Shown: positions 45,328 to 54,854 of the stretch, piece by piece
How positions within the stretch are numbered: the stretch's first letter is position 1
How the letters are laid out: the number at the start of each line of letters is the position of its first letter
Source: CAYUQT01 sp964596165
GTDB taxonomy: Bacteria; Planctomycetota; Phycisphaerae; UBA1845; JAFGLZ01
Assembly: GCA_964596165.1 (NCBI GenBank)
Contig: CAZQTW010000033.1
Coordinates: 3,452-67,451 of the forward strand
Reading direction: 5' to 3'
DNA length: 64,000 nt
Position numbers and translations under genes: made by a program
Notes under the pieces: model-generated
Told to the model about the DNA's origin: nothing
Database searches by the model: none
What the model saw: only the letters and a program-made list of their open reading frames with translations

Positions 45328-47175
45328 ATGTTGGCCCAATCCGTCGGGGCGTTCGAAATCGTCAGCCTTCTCATCTATCTGTTGGCTATCGTGTACCTCG
45401 GGTGGTTGGGATACCGCCGGACGAAGACCAGCGCGGACTATCTGATCGCCGGGCGCAAGACCCACCCGTTCATCATGGCGCTCAGTTACGGCGCGACGTT
45501 CATCTCGACCAGCGCCATTGTCGGCTTCGGCGGCGTGGCGGCGCTCTTCGGCATGAGCCTGCTCTATCTGGTCTTCCTGAACATCTTCGTGGGCATCTTC
45601 ATCGCGTTCATCTTCATCGGAGGTCCGACACGCCGCATGGGACATCGGCTGGACGCCCACACGTTCCCGGAACTGCTCGGACGGCGATTCCAGAGCAAGT
45701 TCATCCAGGTCTTCGTGGGCCTGATCATCTTCTGCTTCATTCCGTTGTACGCAGCGGCCGTGTTGATCGGCGGGGCCGAGTTCATCGCCACCGCCTTCAA
45801 GATCAACTACGACGTCGCCCTGCTGCTCTTCGCGGTCATCGTGGCCGCTTATGTGATTACCGGCGGTCTGAAGAGCGTCATGTATACCGACACGCTGCAG
45901 GGGGCGATCATGCTCGTCGGCATGACCATCCTCCTGGTGTTCACCTATGTGAAGGTGGGCGGTGTCACTGCCGGTCATCGCGAATTGACGGATCTGGCGG
46001 ACTTGGTGCCTTCGTCGCTCAAGGCCATCGGACATAACGGGTGGACGGCGTTCCCAACCTTCGGTTTCGGCGACCGGAAGTACGACCTATGGTGGTTCGT
46101 GGTGTCGACCATCACGATGGGCGTCGGTATCGGCGTACTTGCACAGCCTCAACTCGTCGTGCGATTCATGGTGGTCAAGAGTCAGAAGGAGCTCAACCGT
46201 GCCGTCCCACTCGGCGGTTTCTTCATGCTGATGATGGTCGGCGTGGCCTATGTCGTCGGCAGCCTGACCAACGTCTATTTCAGTCGGCACGGTCCGGTCA
46301 TGACGGGACGCGTCGCACGTGTGCTGGACGCCCGGAAGGGCCACGCCGTCCTGTCGCTCATGAGGAAGGACGACGCCGGACGGTGGGTGGACATCAAGGA
46401 CGACACGGGAGCCTCCAAGACGGTCCCCGTCGTGCTCCTCGAGGAGTCGTCGAACCTGGGTCAGGTACCGGGACCCGACGGCAAGACTCAGCCGGTTGTG
46501 GGGGGACGGAGCATTTCCGTTGTCTGTGCCAAAGGCAATCCCGACAATATCATCCCCACGTACATCACGTCGGCCATGCCGAAGTGGTTCGGCGTGCTCT
46601 TCCTGCTGACGCTGCTGTCGGCGGCGATGAGCACGTTGTCGAGCCAGTTTCACACGATCGGTACGAGCATCGGACGCGATGTTTACGAACAGTTGACGGG
46701 CGGCTCGAGCGCGTCCGACACCACGCGCAGCATGCACGTCGTGAGAATCGGTATGGTCTTCGGCATCGTCCTGGCCGTGCTCATCAGCTACTACGCGCGC
46801 GGCGAATACATCATCGCTCGGGCCACGGCGATCTTCTTCGGGGCCTGCGCCTCAACCTTCCTGCCGTCCTTTATCGGCGGCCTCGTCTCCACGCGGATCA
46901 CGAAACCCGGCGCCATCGCATCGATGATCGTCGGATTCGTCACGACGACCTTCTGGCTGACCCTCGTGAAGGCAAAAGAAGCCGAGGCGATCGGCCTGGT
47001 TCAGAAAATCACTGGCGGCAAGACCAGCATCCTGGCCGGCCGACCCAATTGGGACGTCGTCGATCCGATCGTGGTGGCGCTTCCGTTGTCGATCCTGGCG
47101 GTTATCGTCGTGAGCCTTCTGACCCGGCCCCCCGACAAGACGCATTTGGAGAAGTGCTTCGGTGAACGGGAGTAG
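45328..47175 (+). CDS. sodium:solute symporter (SSS) with extra soluble insertion
   Basis: 615 aa with about 13 hydrophobic helices. SSS hallmarks: LIYLLAIVYLGWLGYRRTK, DYLIAGRKTHPFIMALSYGA, GGLKSVMYTDTLQGAIML and LTLLSAAMSTLSSQFHT. Between helices, residues ~325-410 form an insertion (ARVLDARKGHAVLSL, DDTGASKTVPVVLLEE) that is polar and beta-like, not usual in PutP or ActP. Placed at the end of the ior-paaK island it probably takes up an organic acid, perhaps aryl-acetate or acetate. GGAG lies upstream of the ATG. Confidence 0.9.
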   Translation: MLAQSVGAFEIVSLLIYLLAIVYLGWLGYRRTKTSADYLIAGRKTHPFIMALSYGATFISTSAIVGFGGVAALFGMSLLYLVFLNIFVGIFIAFIFIGGPTRRMGHRLDAHTFPELLGRRFQSKFIQVFVGLIIFCFIPLYAAAVLIGGAEFIATAFKINYDVALLLFAVIVAAYVITGGLKSVMYTDTLQGAIMLVGMTILLVFTYVKVGGVTAGHRELTDLADLVPSSLKAIGHNGWTAFPTFGFGDRKYDLWWFVVSTITMGVGIGVLAQPQLVVRFMVVKSQKELNRAVPLGGFFMLMMVGVAYVVGSLTNVYFSRHGPVMTGRVARVLDARKGHAVLSLMRKDDAGRWVDIKDDTGASKTVPVVLLEESSNLGQVPGPDGKTQPVVGGRSISVVCAKGNPDNIIPTYITSAMPKWFGVLFLLTLLSAAMSTLSSQFHTIGTSIGRDVYEQLTGGSSASDTTRSMHVVRIGMVFGIVLAVLISYYARGEYIIARATAIFFGACASTFLPSFIGGLVSTRITKPGAIASMIVGFVTTTFWLTLVKAKEAEAIGLVQKITGGKTSILAGRPNWDVVDPIVVALPLSILAVIVVSLLTRPPDKTHLEKCFGERE

Positions 47176-47322
47176 TCCGGAAGGCCATGGGACGGACGAG
47201 GGCACGCCCGTCCCCGATTCGTTGTCTATCGTTTTTCTCTGGTGTCTGCTACGCTGGGCATTGGTACACCGATTTCCCGAAGGTGTTGCGTTTCGCCTTG
47301 CGAATCCGGGGGAGGTCCGGCT

Positions 47323-49275
47323 GTGAATCAACTGATCCGAATCGTCATGACGGTCGTGTGGGTGACGCCCTGCGCCTCTGCCGCGAGTCGAGAACACCCT
47401 TTTCTGCTGGCGACCAGGGCCGACCTTCGTGCTGCCCGTCAGCGGGCCCAGCGAAACGACTGGGCTCGCAAGTCCATGGACCGGATCCTCTCGCAGGCCA
47501 AGGCGGCGCTATCCCGGCCTGTCGAGATCCCCGATCGAGGCGGCCAGTGGACCCACTGGTACGCCTGCAAGAAGGATGGAAGCGGTCTCCAGACGGTTTC
47601 GCCGACGGAACACCGTTGTCCGACCTGCAACGCCGTCTACCGGGGCGAACCGTACGACTCGGTCGTCATCACGCACAAGCACGGCCAGAACAGCCACGAC
47701 ATCCTGGTCCTCGGATTCGCCTACGGACTCACGGGCGACCGATCATACGCGGAACGCGCCGTGCAGATTCTGATGGGCTACGTGGCCAAGTACCCCGGCT
47801 ACACGCTCCACGATCGGCACGGTGTGGTCCGGGTTCCGAGCATGGTCCGGTCGCTCTTTGACGGGGCCCGTGTGGGCGCCCAAACGCTGGACGAGGCCGT
47901 GTGGCTGATTCCCGTGGTCCAGGGGTATGACTTCGTCTGGGATCGCCTGACCGAATCGCAGCGGGCCGAGATCGCCGAAAAGGTCTTGCGTCCCTCCGCC
48001 GAGACCATCCGCCAGCATTTTCTGGGGATCCACAACATTCAGTGCTGGAAGAACTCGGCGGTCGGACTTGTCGGCCTCGTTCTGGGCGACGAGAAGCTGA
48101 TCGCCGAGGCGATCGACGATCCTCAGCGCGGCTTCCGCCGCCAGATCGATGGCGGCGTGACGAAGGACGGCTTGTGGTATGAAGGGTCGCTGGGCTATCA
48201 CGCGTACACGATGAGCGCGATGTGGCCGCTGGCCGTGGCGGCCGGGAATGCCGGCATCGATCTCTTCAGCGATCACTACCGCTTGCTCTACGAGGCGCCG
48301 ATTCGTCTGGCGCTTCCCGACGGCTCCTCTCCCGGCTTCAACGACAGCGCGGGCGGTCCGGTGCAAGGCCTCGTGAACATGTACGACCTCGCTTACGCTC
48401 GTTGGAAAAAGCCGATCTTCGGTCGGCTGATTCGCGGTCAGGATCGGGTTCGGTGGGAAAGCCTATTGTGGGGTGCCGAAACGTTGCCCGACGGCAGCGT
48501 TCTGCCGACAACCAGCGACAACCTTCCGGCGGCGGGCTACGCCATGCTGAGGGTGTCCCCGGCGGCGGGGAGCATCGATGCCGTGGCCGTTCGCTATGGC
48601 ATGCAAGGCGGCGGACACGGCCATCCCGACAAGCTCAATATCGTCATTCACGGTGCGGGTGAGCTGTTGGCGCTCGATCCGGGGTCGATTTCCTATGGCG
48701 CCCCGCTCCATCGTGAGTGGTACAGGACCACTATTGCGCACAACACCCTCTGCGTCGATCAGACCAGCCAGAAGCCGGTCGACGGCACATTGGAGGAATG
48801 GCACGTCGGCGAGTTGGCCACCACGTTGGTCGCATCGGCGAAAGACACAACCCCGGGCGTTACTCTGCGGCGTTCGCTGACGTTTCGCGGCAGCTGCCCC
48901 GAGAAGCGAAGTGTTCTGAGCGATCGGTTCGAGGCGGTCTCGGAGCAATCGCACACGTACGACTGGGCGTTTCATTGCCGGGGCAAACTGGAGACGGATT
49001 TGAACCTGTCTCCGGCGGCCGAATCGCCCGGAACGAAGAACGGCTATCAGCACATTGCGTCGGTCCGCCAGTGTCGGACGGATAAGGACTTCACGGTCGA
49101 GTGGACGCAGGGACAATCCCATCTGACGCTGAAGATGAAGGGCGCATCCGGCACGACTGTGTATGCCGGTGAAGGGATCGGCCGGAATCCGACCGAGCGT
49201 GTGCCGATGATCATCGTGCGGCGTCGGGCCAAGACCACGGCGTTTGAGTCGACCCTCATCATGAAGCGGCAGTAG
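47323..49275 (+). CDS. exported heparinase II/III-family polysaccharide lyase-like protein
   Basis: 650 aa from GTG 47323, seven bases after GGAGG; the frame upstream to 47242 is unsupported. Signal peptide ends near ASAASRE. Residues ~30-330 are an (alpha/alpha) toroid of alginate-lyase type (VVQGYDFVWDRLTE, HNIQCWKNSAVGLVGL, DGLWYEGSLGYH). After ~410 there is the heparinase II/III beta sandwich with GGGHGHPDKLNIVIH, which carries the conserved His pair. A CPTCNAVYRG motif suggests a bound zinc. Members cleave uronic-acid glycans such as heparin, alginate or ulvan; which one is unknown. It resembles the partial protein at the window start. Confidence 0.82.
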   Translation: MNQLIRIVMTVVWVTPCASAASREHPFLLATRADLRAARQRAQRNDWARKSMDRILSQAKAALSRPVEIPDRGGQWTHWYACKKDGSGLQTVSPTEHRCPTCNAVYRGEPYDSVVITHKHGQNSHDILVLGFAYGLTGDRSYAERAVQILMGYVAKYPGYTLHDRHGVVRVPSMVRSLFDGARVGAQTLDEAVWLIPVVQGYDFVWDRLTESQRAEIAEKVLRPSAETIRQHFLGIHNIQCWKNSAVGLVGLVLGDEKLIAEAIDDPQRGFRRQIDGGVTKDGLWYEGSLGYHAYTMSAMWPLAVAAGNAGIDLFSDHYRLLYEAPIRLALPDGSSPGFNDSAGGPVQGLVNMYDLAYARWKKPIFGRLIRGQDRVRWESLLWGAETLPDGSVLPTTSDNLPAAGYAMLRVSPAAGSIDAVAVRYGMQGGGHGHPDKLNIVIHGAGELLALDPGSISYGAPLHREWYRTTIAHNTLCVDQTSQKPVDGTLEEWHVGELATTLVASAKDTTPGVTLRRSLTFRGSCPEKRSVLSDRFEAVSEQSHTYDWAFHCRGKLETDLNLSPAAESPGTKNGYQHIASVRQCRTDKDFTVEWTQGQSHLTLKMKGASGTTVYAGEGIGRNPTERVPMIIVRRRAKTTAFESTLIMKRQ

Positions 49276-49304
49276 CGGACTTCAGGTCCCGACCTCGGGC
49301 GTCC

Positions 49305-51749
49305 TCAGTCGTCCAGGACGTGCCGGATCTTGCGGGCCAAGACCTCTCGCGTAAAGGGTTTCTGGATGAACTGGATGCCCTCATCCAACACCCCCCGGTG
49401 CGCGATTACGTCGGCGGTATAGCCCGACATGTAGAGGACCTTGATGTTGGGGTGGGTCCGGCGCAATCCGGCATGGAGTTCCTTGCCGCTCATCACGGGC
49501 ATGACGACGTCCGTGAGCAGCAGGCTGATCTCTTCCGTGAGGTGCTCGGCACTCCGGAGGCATTCCTCCGCCGTATCGAAGCTGATGATGCGATAGCCCA
49601 GACTTCGCAAAATACTGCACGTCATCTCGCGAACGGCGGGTTCATCCTCGGCCACCAGAATGGTCTCAGTACCGCCCGCCACCTTGGAGACCTCCGTCGG
49701 CACATCCTCTTCGACGACCTCCGCCTCAACGGTGGGAAGGTGGATGCCGAACGTCGTTCCTTCTCCCAGCTTGCTGTCGACCCAGATGTTGCCGCCATGT
49801 TGCTTGACGATTCCGTAGACCGTGGCCAGGCCCAAGCCCATCCCCTTTCCCACTTTCTTGGTGGTGAAGAAGGGCTCGAAGACTCGACTCTGCGTCTGCT
49901 CATCCATGCCGATACCCGTATCGGATACTTTCAGCAGGACATAACGTCCCGGCATGACCTCGGAGTAGTGTGTGACGTCATGTTGCCCCAACTCCACATC
50001 GGCCGTTTCGATGGTCAGCGTTCCGCCATGGGGCATGGCGTCCTGGGCGTTCACGGCCAGGTTCATGAGCACCTGCTCCAACTGGCCTCGATCCGCCCTT
50101 ATGATCCGAAGGGAAGAGGCCAGGTTCAGTTCGATCCGGATGTCCTCACGCAATGTGCGCCGGACTAGTCCGCCGAAGCCGGTGATGACGTCGTTCAGTC
50201 GCAGGGGTTTGACCTCAAGGACTTGCTTTCGTCCGAAGGCCATCAGTTGCTGCACGAGGTCGCGAGCGCGCTTGCCGGCCTTCATCATCTCCTCGATGTC
50301 CCGTCGGGGAGCCTCCCCGAGATCGTTGTCCTCGAGGAGCATGGAGCCGTAGCCCAGAATGGGGGCCAGCAGGTTGTTGAGGTCGTGAGCCACGCCGCCC
50401 GCCAGGAGACCGACCGATTCCAGCCGCTGTGCGAGGCGAAGATGCTCTTCCAGTTCCACCTCGCGGGTCACATCCTTCTTGACGGCGACGAAGTGAATAA
50501 TCTGCCCGTTTTCGCCGCGCACGGGAGAAATGGTCGCATCTTCGTGATAGAGGGTTCCGTCCTTGCGGCGGTTGATGAATTGCCCGGACCACGCGGCGCC
50601 GCTGGTGATTGTTTTCCAGAGATTCTCATAGAACGCGGCGTCTTGTCGGCCGCTCTTGAGGATGCGGGGGTCCCGACCCACGGCCTCCGCGCTCGAATAG
50701 CCGGTGATTCGCTCAAAAGCGGGGTTCACATACTCAATCGTGCCGTTCGGATCGGTGACGACCACCGTCTCGGCGGCCTGTTGGACCACGGAGGCCAACC
50801 GCCGTAGTTCTTCTTCCGCTCGTCTGCGCTCGGTGATGTCCCGGGCAACGGCATAGATGGTATTGCCCGATGGGTAGGAGCGCCATTCGATCCAGCGGTA
50901 GGTCCCGTCTTTGGCGCGATAGCGATTGACGAAATTCAGTATGACCTTCTGTTCGGTGAGGTCGGCCAGGGCCTGCAGGGTCGCAGCAACGTCGTCGGGA
51001 TGAACGAAGTCCAGGAATCGGCGTCCGACCAATTCGTCGACGGCATACCCCAACGACTTCTGCCACTCCGGATTGAGGCGTCGGAAGTATCCGTCGGTGT
51101 CGGCGATGCAGAGGAGATCCAGGCTTTGGTTGAAGTATCGTTCAAGTTCCTCCGTTTTTTCGCGAAGCCGCATTTCGGCCGCGAGCCTGGATTCCTGGTC
51201 CAGAAAGAGCATGCAGAGCACCAGCGAGGCCAGGGGATAGATCGTGATGACCGGGATCCAGATCTGACGGAACACCTCTGTCGATACGGAACCCGGCAGT
51301 GTGCGCGTGAGAATCAGCATGATGGCGTGGACGAGCAGTCCGAACCCCAGCAGGTTGCGGGGGCGCACCGTTTCGGGACGGCGCCGGCGGAGATAGTGAT
51401 AGGCGACGCCGAGACACGCCGACTCCGCGATCACGGAGACGCCCATGACGGCGCCCGACCCGCCGATCCATATCCGATATCCGGCGGCCATGGCGGCGGA
51501 AATGGTCGCCGTGACGGGACCTCCGAAGAGACCGGCGATGCTGAGGATGATGGATCGACCGTCGAAGATGATGCCGGGCATGAGGCGCAGCGGCGTCATC
51601 ATACCGACGAGGGCCACGCTGCCGAACAACAACCCCGAAAGCACCTGATAGGTGATGGAGCCCTGCTTCCAACGTCGCATGATGAGCCCATGCACGATGC
51701 TCAGCGACACGAGCAAGGCGATGTTGTGGACTAGTCCAAGAAAAACCAT
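49305..51749 (-). CDS. membrane hybrid histidine kinase (5TM-LYT, PAS-PAS-HisKA-HATPase-REC)
   Basis: 814 aa. About six helices in residues 1-195 resemble the LytS/YhcK 5TM receptor (LRLMPGIIFDGRSIILSIAGLFGG). Two PAS domains follow (~205-325, LDLLCIADTDGYFRRLNPEW; ~330-455, NPAFERITGYSSAEAVG). The kinase core has GGVAHDLNNLLAPILGYG with the phosphoacceptor His, LMNLAVNAQDAMPHGG, SDTGIGMDEQT and GKGMGLGLATVYG. The C-terminal receiver holds ILVAEDEP and LLTDVVMPVMSG with acceptor Asp. There is no separate response regulator gene nearby, so output must pass to a partner elsewhere. Confidence 0.92.
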   Translation of the reverse strand: MVFLGLVHNIALLVSLSIVHGLIMRRWKQGSITYQVLSGLLFGSVALVGMMTPLRLMPGIIFDGRSIILSIAGLFGGPVTATISAAMAAGYRIWIGGSGAVMGVSVIAESACLGVAYHYLRRRRPETVRPRNLLGFGLLVHAIMLILTRTLPGSVSTEVFRQIWIPVITIYPLASLVLCMLFLDQESRLAAEMRLREKTEELERYFNQSLDLLCIADTDGYFRRLNPEWQKSLGYAVDELVGRRFLDFVHPDDVAATLQALADLTEQKVILNFVNRYRAKDGTYRWIEWRSYPSGNTIYAVARDITERRRAEEELRRLASVVQQAAETVVVTDPNGTIEYVNPAFERITGYSSAEAVGRDPRILKSGRQDAAFYENLWKTITSGAAWSGQFINRRKDGTLYHEDATISPVRGENGQIIHFVAVKKDVTREVELEEHLRLAQRLESVGLLAGGVAHDLNNLLAPILGYGSMLLEDNDLGEAPRRDIEEMMKAGKRARDLVQQLMAFGRKQVLEVKPLRLNDVITGFGGLVRRTLREDIRIELNLASSLRIIRADRGQLEQVLMNLAVNAQDAMPHGGTLTIETADVELGQHDVTHYSEVMPGRYVLLKVSDTGIGMDEQTQSRVFEPFFTTKKVGKGMGLGLATVYGIVKQHGGNIWVDSKLGEGTTFGIHLPTVEAEVVEEDVPTEVSKVAGGTETILVAEDEPAVREMTCSILRSLGYRIISFDTAEECLRSAEHLTEEISLLLTDVVMPVMSGKELHAGLRRTHPNIKVLYMSGYTADVIAHRGVLDEGIQFIQKPFTREVLARKIRHVLDD

Positions 51750-52151
51750 ATCCCAGGCTTCCTGTCAGCAATCATATCAGGAATCCCTCTCGGCAAAAGG
51801 CACGGCAGCGATTTGCGTCCCCCCCTGCCTTGCACGAGCGTGGTCGGACCCGATCCGGTTGGTTGATTCCCCCTCCGCTTCGACGACGGGCTCGTCCTGA
51901 CGGCTCAGGCGGAGAACGGGACCGTCTGCTTTAGCGGCTGCAACCACGCCGACGTTCGGCGAATGCCCTTTGACCCATCGAAGGAACTGAAAGGGCTGAC
52001 CGGTCACGGGGTGGCCAAGGAGGCGATCGTCGGCGTCCTGGGCGTGAGCTTGCGTATAAAGTAGGTCTGCAAGACAATCTCCTGCCGAAGATAAATGAGG
52101 CAGGTCGTTTCCCCGCCTCTCAGTCGGATTGAGGAGTCTTGGAGGTGTGCG
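51750..52151. other. intergenic between the kinase and GH127 genes
   Basis: 402 bases. It holds one protein-like stretch, listed at 51867-52064. A GGAGG (52141-52145) near the right end belongs to the GH127 gene. No promoter or terminator was convincing. Confidence 0.4.
51867..52064 (+). pseudogene. possible remnant of a metallo-beta-lactamase-fold gene
   Basis: A 65-codon open stretch without a usable start, closed upstream by a stop. It reads RFDDGLVLTAQAENGTV then CFSGCNHADVRR, resembling the strand-loop with a G-C-x-H metal ligand seen in MBL-fold dihydropterin-type enzymes. The last ~25 residues do not fit. It could be a decayed gene end or coincidence. Confidence 0.25.
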
Positions 52152-53990
52152 TTGACGATGCGCATAAATCAGCCGGCGTGTGTGCTCTCGTTGTTCGTAA
52201 CGGCAACAATATCGGGATCGAATGGTGTGGTTCTCTCAGGCGCGCAGGAGAAAGACGTGCTGACGCCCATCAAACTCAACCAGGTGAAAGTCGGCGGTGA
52301 GATCGGCCGGCGGATCGACGTGACCATTCGGAACCATCTCTTGGTCCTGGATGCCGACCAGGACTTCCTGAAGCCCTTCAAGGACAGGAACCGCAACGAC
52401 GGCTACATTGGTTTGGGCAAGCTGATCGACAGCCTTGTTCACTTCTCTCTGTACAGCGGCAACGAGCGGGTCCTCGCCCTGAAGCGGCACGTGGTGGCCG
52501 AGGCGATCAAGACACAGGAGGCGGACGGCTACATCGGGCTCATGGTTCGCGGCAAGCGTATGTGGCCGCTCTGGGATGTTCATGAGATGTCCTACCTGGT
52601 CTACGGCCTGACGAGCGATTACCGGTGCTTTGGCGAGAAGGCCTCTCTCGATGCGGCCCGCAAACTGGCGGACTACGTCATCGCGCAGTGGTCGGCCGAT
52701 CCGCAGCGCGTCCCCGGCGACAAAACCATTGCGCTGCACATGGCCGTCACGGGGCTCGAACCCGCATTGCTGGCCCTGTATGACCAGACGAGAGACCCGC
52801 GGTATCTCGATTTCGTCGTCAGATTCCGCAAGGTGCCCGAGTGGGATTACCCGATCGTCATCGGGCGGTGGGGCGATATCGGCGGGCACGCCTATGCCTA
52901 CCTGTGCCACTGTATCGCGCAAATGCGGTTGAACCGCATTCAGCCCGATTCTCGACTGTTGGGTCCGACTCGTCGCGTGATGGACTTCATGACGAAGCAT
53001 GACGGGCTTGTTGTCACGGGGACGTGTGGTGACCATGAGTGCTGGCACGATTCGCAGACCGGTACGGTCAACCTGGGCGAGACGTGTGCGACGGCCTATC
53101 TGCTTCGCTTCCTCGACGAGCTCATCCGAATGGAAGCGAATCCCTTCTATGGCGACATCATGGAGCGGGCGATCTTCAACGCCCTGTTCGCCGCGCAATC
53201 GCCGGACGGCCGGCGCATTCGTTATTACTCCCCGTTCGACGGACCGCGGCGCTACTTCGAGGGCGACACGTACTGCTGTCCGAGCAACTACCGGCGGATC
53301 GTGTCGGAATTGCCCGGCCTGATCTACTACCGTCACGCCGGCGGCGTGGCGGTCAACCTCTATACGCCCTCGGAGGCGACCTTGGAGCTGAACGGCGGCA
53401 CGGTCCTTGCGATCAGACAAGAGACCGACTATCCGAACTCCGGGCGGGTCGTCATCCATGTGAATCCCGCCATGGCCGCCAAGTTCGTCCTGCGACTTCG
53501 GATCCCACGCTGGGCGGCCAATGCGACCGTTGCCGTCAATAACGAGAGGGCGGACAAGCCCATCGCGGCCGGCACGTTCTTCGACGTGGACCGTCGGTGG
53601 CAGGCGGGCGACCGGGTCGAGCTGAACATGCCCATGAAGCTGCGTCTGGTGAAGGGGAGAAAGGCCCAGGCCGGTTGCGTGGCCGTCCTGTACGGGCCGC
53701 AGGTCTTCACGCTGTCGCGCATCAAGGACCAAGGCTTGGCGAACGTTGATCTGCGGTTGATCACGATCGATCCGGCTACGCTCAGCGGACCGACCCGGGA
53801 TGACAGCGTTCGGCCGGGCGGCCTCGCGTGTCGGGTCAAGGCATGGGGACCGGCCGTCTGGTATCCGATGTCGGCGACGTCCCTGGACCTGAGACTGACG
53901 GAGTTTGCCGATCCCGACGGGCAGGCGACCTACTTCCACGTGCCGAATCCGAATGCGTCGGACTTCGTGGAAGATGAACTGGCCCGATGA
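52152..53990 (+). CDS. GH127-type beta-L-arabinofuranosidase-like protein
   Basis: 612 aa. TTG 52152 is six bases after GGAGG; ATG 52158, two codons on, is the alternative. Signal peptide ends near LSGAQEK. The toroid domain includes NDGYIGLGKLIDSLV, GDIGGHAYAYLCHC and, as zinc and nucleophile site, GETCATAYLLRF plus DTYCCPSNYRR: Glu, Cys and the Cys-Cys pair all match GH127. The C-terminal half is beta-rich (LRLRIPRWAANATV). GH127 enzymes remove L-arabinofuranose by a cysteine nucleophile; related families act on other sugars. No partner GH is directly next to it. Confidence 0.85.
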   Translation: MTMRINQPACVLSLFVTATISGSNGVVLSGAQEKDVLTPIKLNQVKVGGEIGRRIDVTIRNHLLVLDADQDFLKPFKDRNRNDGYIGLGKLIDSLVHFSLYSGNERVLALKRHVVAEAIKTQEADGYIGLMVRGKRMWPLWDVHEMSYLVYGLTSDYRCFGEKASLDAARKLADYVIAQWSADPQRVPGDKTIALHMAVTGLEPALLALYDQTRDPRYLDFVVRFRKVPEWDYPIVIGRWGDIGGHAYAYLCHCIAQMRLNRIQPDSRLLGPTRRVMDFMTKHDGLVVTGTCGDHECWHDSQTGTVNLGETCATAYLLRFLDELIRMEANPFYGDIMERAIFNALFAAQSPDGRRIRYYSPFDGPRRYFEGDTYCCPSNYRRIVSELPGLIYYRHAGGVAVNLYTPSEATLELNGGTVLAIRQETDYPNSGRVVIHVNPAMAAKFVLRLRIPRWAANATVAVNNERADKPIAAGTFFDVDRRWQAGDRVELNMPMKLRLVKGRKAQAGCVAVLYGPQVFTLSRIKDQGLANVDLRLITIDPATLSGPTRDDSVRPGGLACRVKAWGPAVWYPMSATSLDLRLTEFADPDGQATYFHVPNPNASDFVEDELAR

Positions 53991-54447
53991 ACACCCGAGT
54001 TGCCGCAGCCGCTGTGTGAGTGGGACTGCGGGCCCCGCCCAGTGAAGCAAGGATGCCATTGCGGCCGAGAAGTTCGTCATTGTCGTGCCCAGGTGTCTAT
54101 TGCCGCTGTCGTCCTTGTCTTTCGGCTGCCCGTTGGACGAACCGGACCACGCCGGACACGGTTTGCAGGCCAACACCGGTTCTTCCTTGCTAAGAGGGGA
54201 CTGTGGAGGGCCGATATCCGTAAATGCAACACTTTGCAACAAAATGCAACAAAAAGGGGGGGTGTTGCAGGGGCGCAGTCTTTCGAGTGCTTCGTTTTGT
54301 CTCGCATTGGCGTACCTCCGACGGATAGGGACTGGGGACTCGGGACGCACCCAGACGTCGGTCCGGGCGGGTTCGTCGCGGGCCATCCCCTATACAAAAG
54401 AAAGACACCGGCGCTCAATGAGATGGGCGGGGATGTTGAACGGCCCC
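53991..54447. other. intergenic before the tandem repeat
   Basis: No gene is supported. Frames crossing it (for example 54000-54872) run through the repeat and the N gap and are artefacts. A locally A-rich patch with TTTGCAACAAAATGCAAC (around 54234-54251) stands out from the GC-rich background. Confidence 0.4.
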
Positions 54448-54709
54448 GGCTTCGCTGCGCTACGCCGTGGCTGGCCCGGCTTCGCTGCGCTACGCCGTGG
54501 CTGGCCCGGCTTCGCTGCGCTACGCCGTGGCTGGCCCGGCTTCGNNNNNNNNNNNNNNNNNNNNNNNNNNNNNNNNNNNNNNNNNNNNNNNNNNNNNNNN
54601 NNNNNNNNNNNNNNNNNNNNNNNNNNNNNNNNNNNNNNNNNNNNCTACGCCGTGGCTGGCCCGGCTTCGCTGCGCTACGCCGTGGCTGGCCCGGCTTCGG
54701 CGGGGGGCG
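54448..54709. repeat. 30-bp GC-rich tandem repeat with a 100-N assembly gap
   Basis: A 30-bp unit (starting GGCTTCGCTGCGCTACGCCG) is repeated head to tail three full times from 54448, then continues into a gap of exactly 100 N (54545-54644), and resumes for one and a half units to about 54704. The number of copies hidden in the gap is unknown. All six frames stay open, so long frames over it are false. After the array comes a short GC-rich palindromic stretch (GTGCGGGCATCATGCCCGC, ~54775-54793). Confidence 0.9.
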
Positions 54710-54854
54710 TCAACTTCATGCCAATCGTGACTATCCTCTTTTTCCTCGCCCAACTGCTCCGAAAATGCGTTGTGGTGCGGGCATCATGCCCGCCGCGGCG
54801 GCCAAGATGGCCGCACCCCGTTTTCGTCCTCTAGGGGTGGGCCGAAGGCCCATG

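Noticed and set aside
43842..45374. 510-codon minus-strand frame opposite paaK copy 2
   Set aside because: Antisense shadow; the plus strand encodes a complete ligase.
52236..54386. 716-codon minus-strand frame opposite the GH127 gene
   Set aside because: It mirrors a gene with signal peptide and full active-site motifs; long antisense frames are expected in high-GC DNA.
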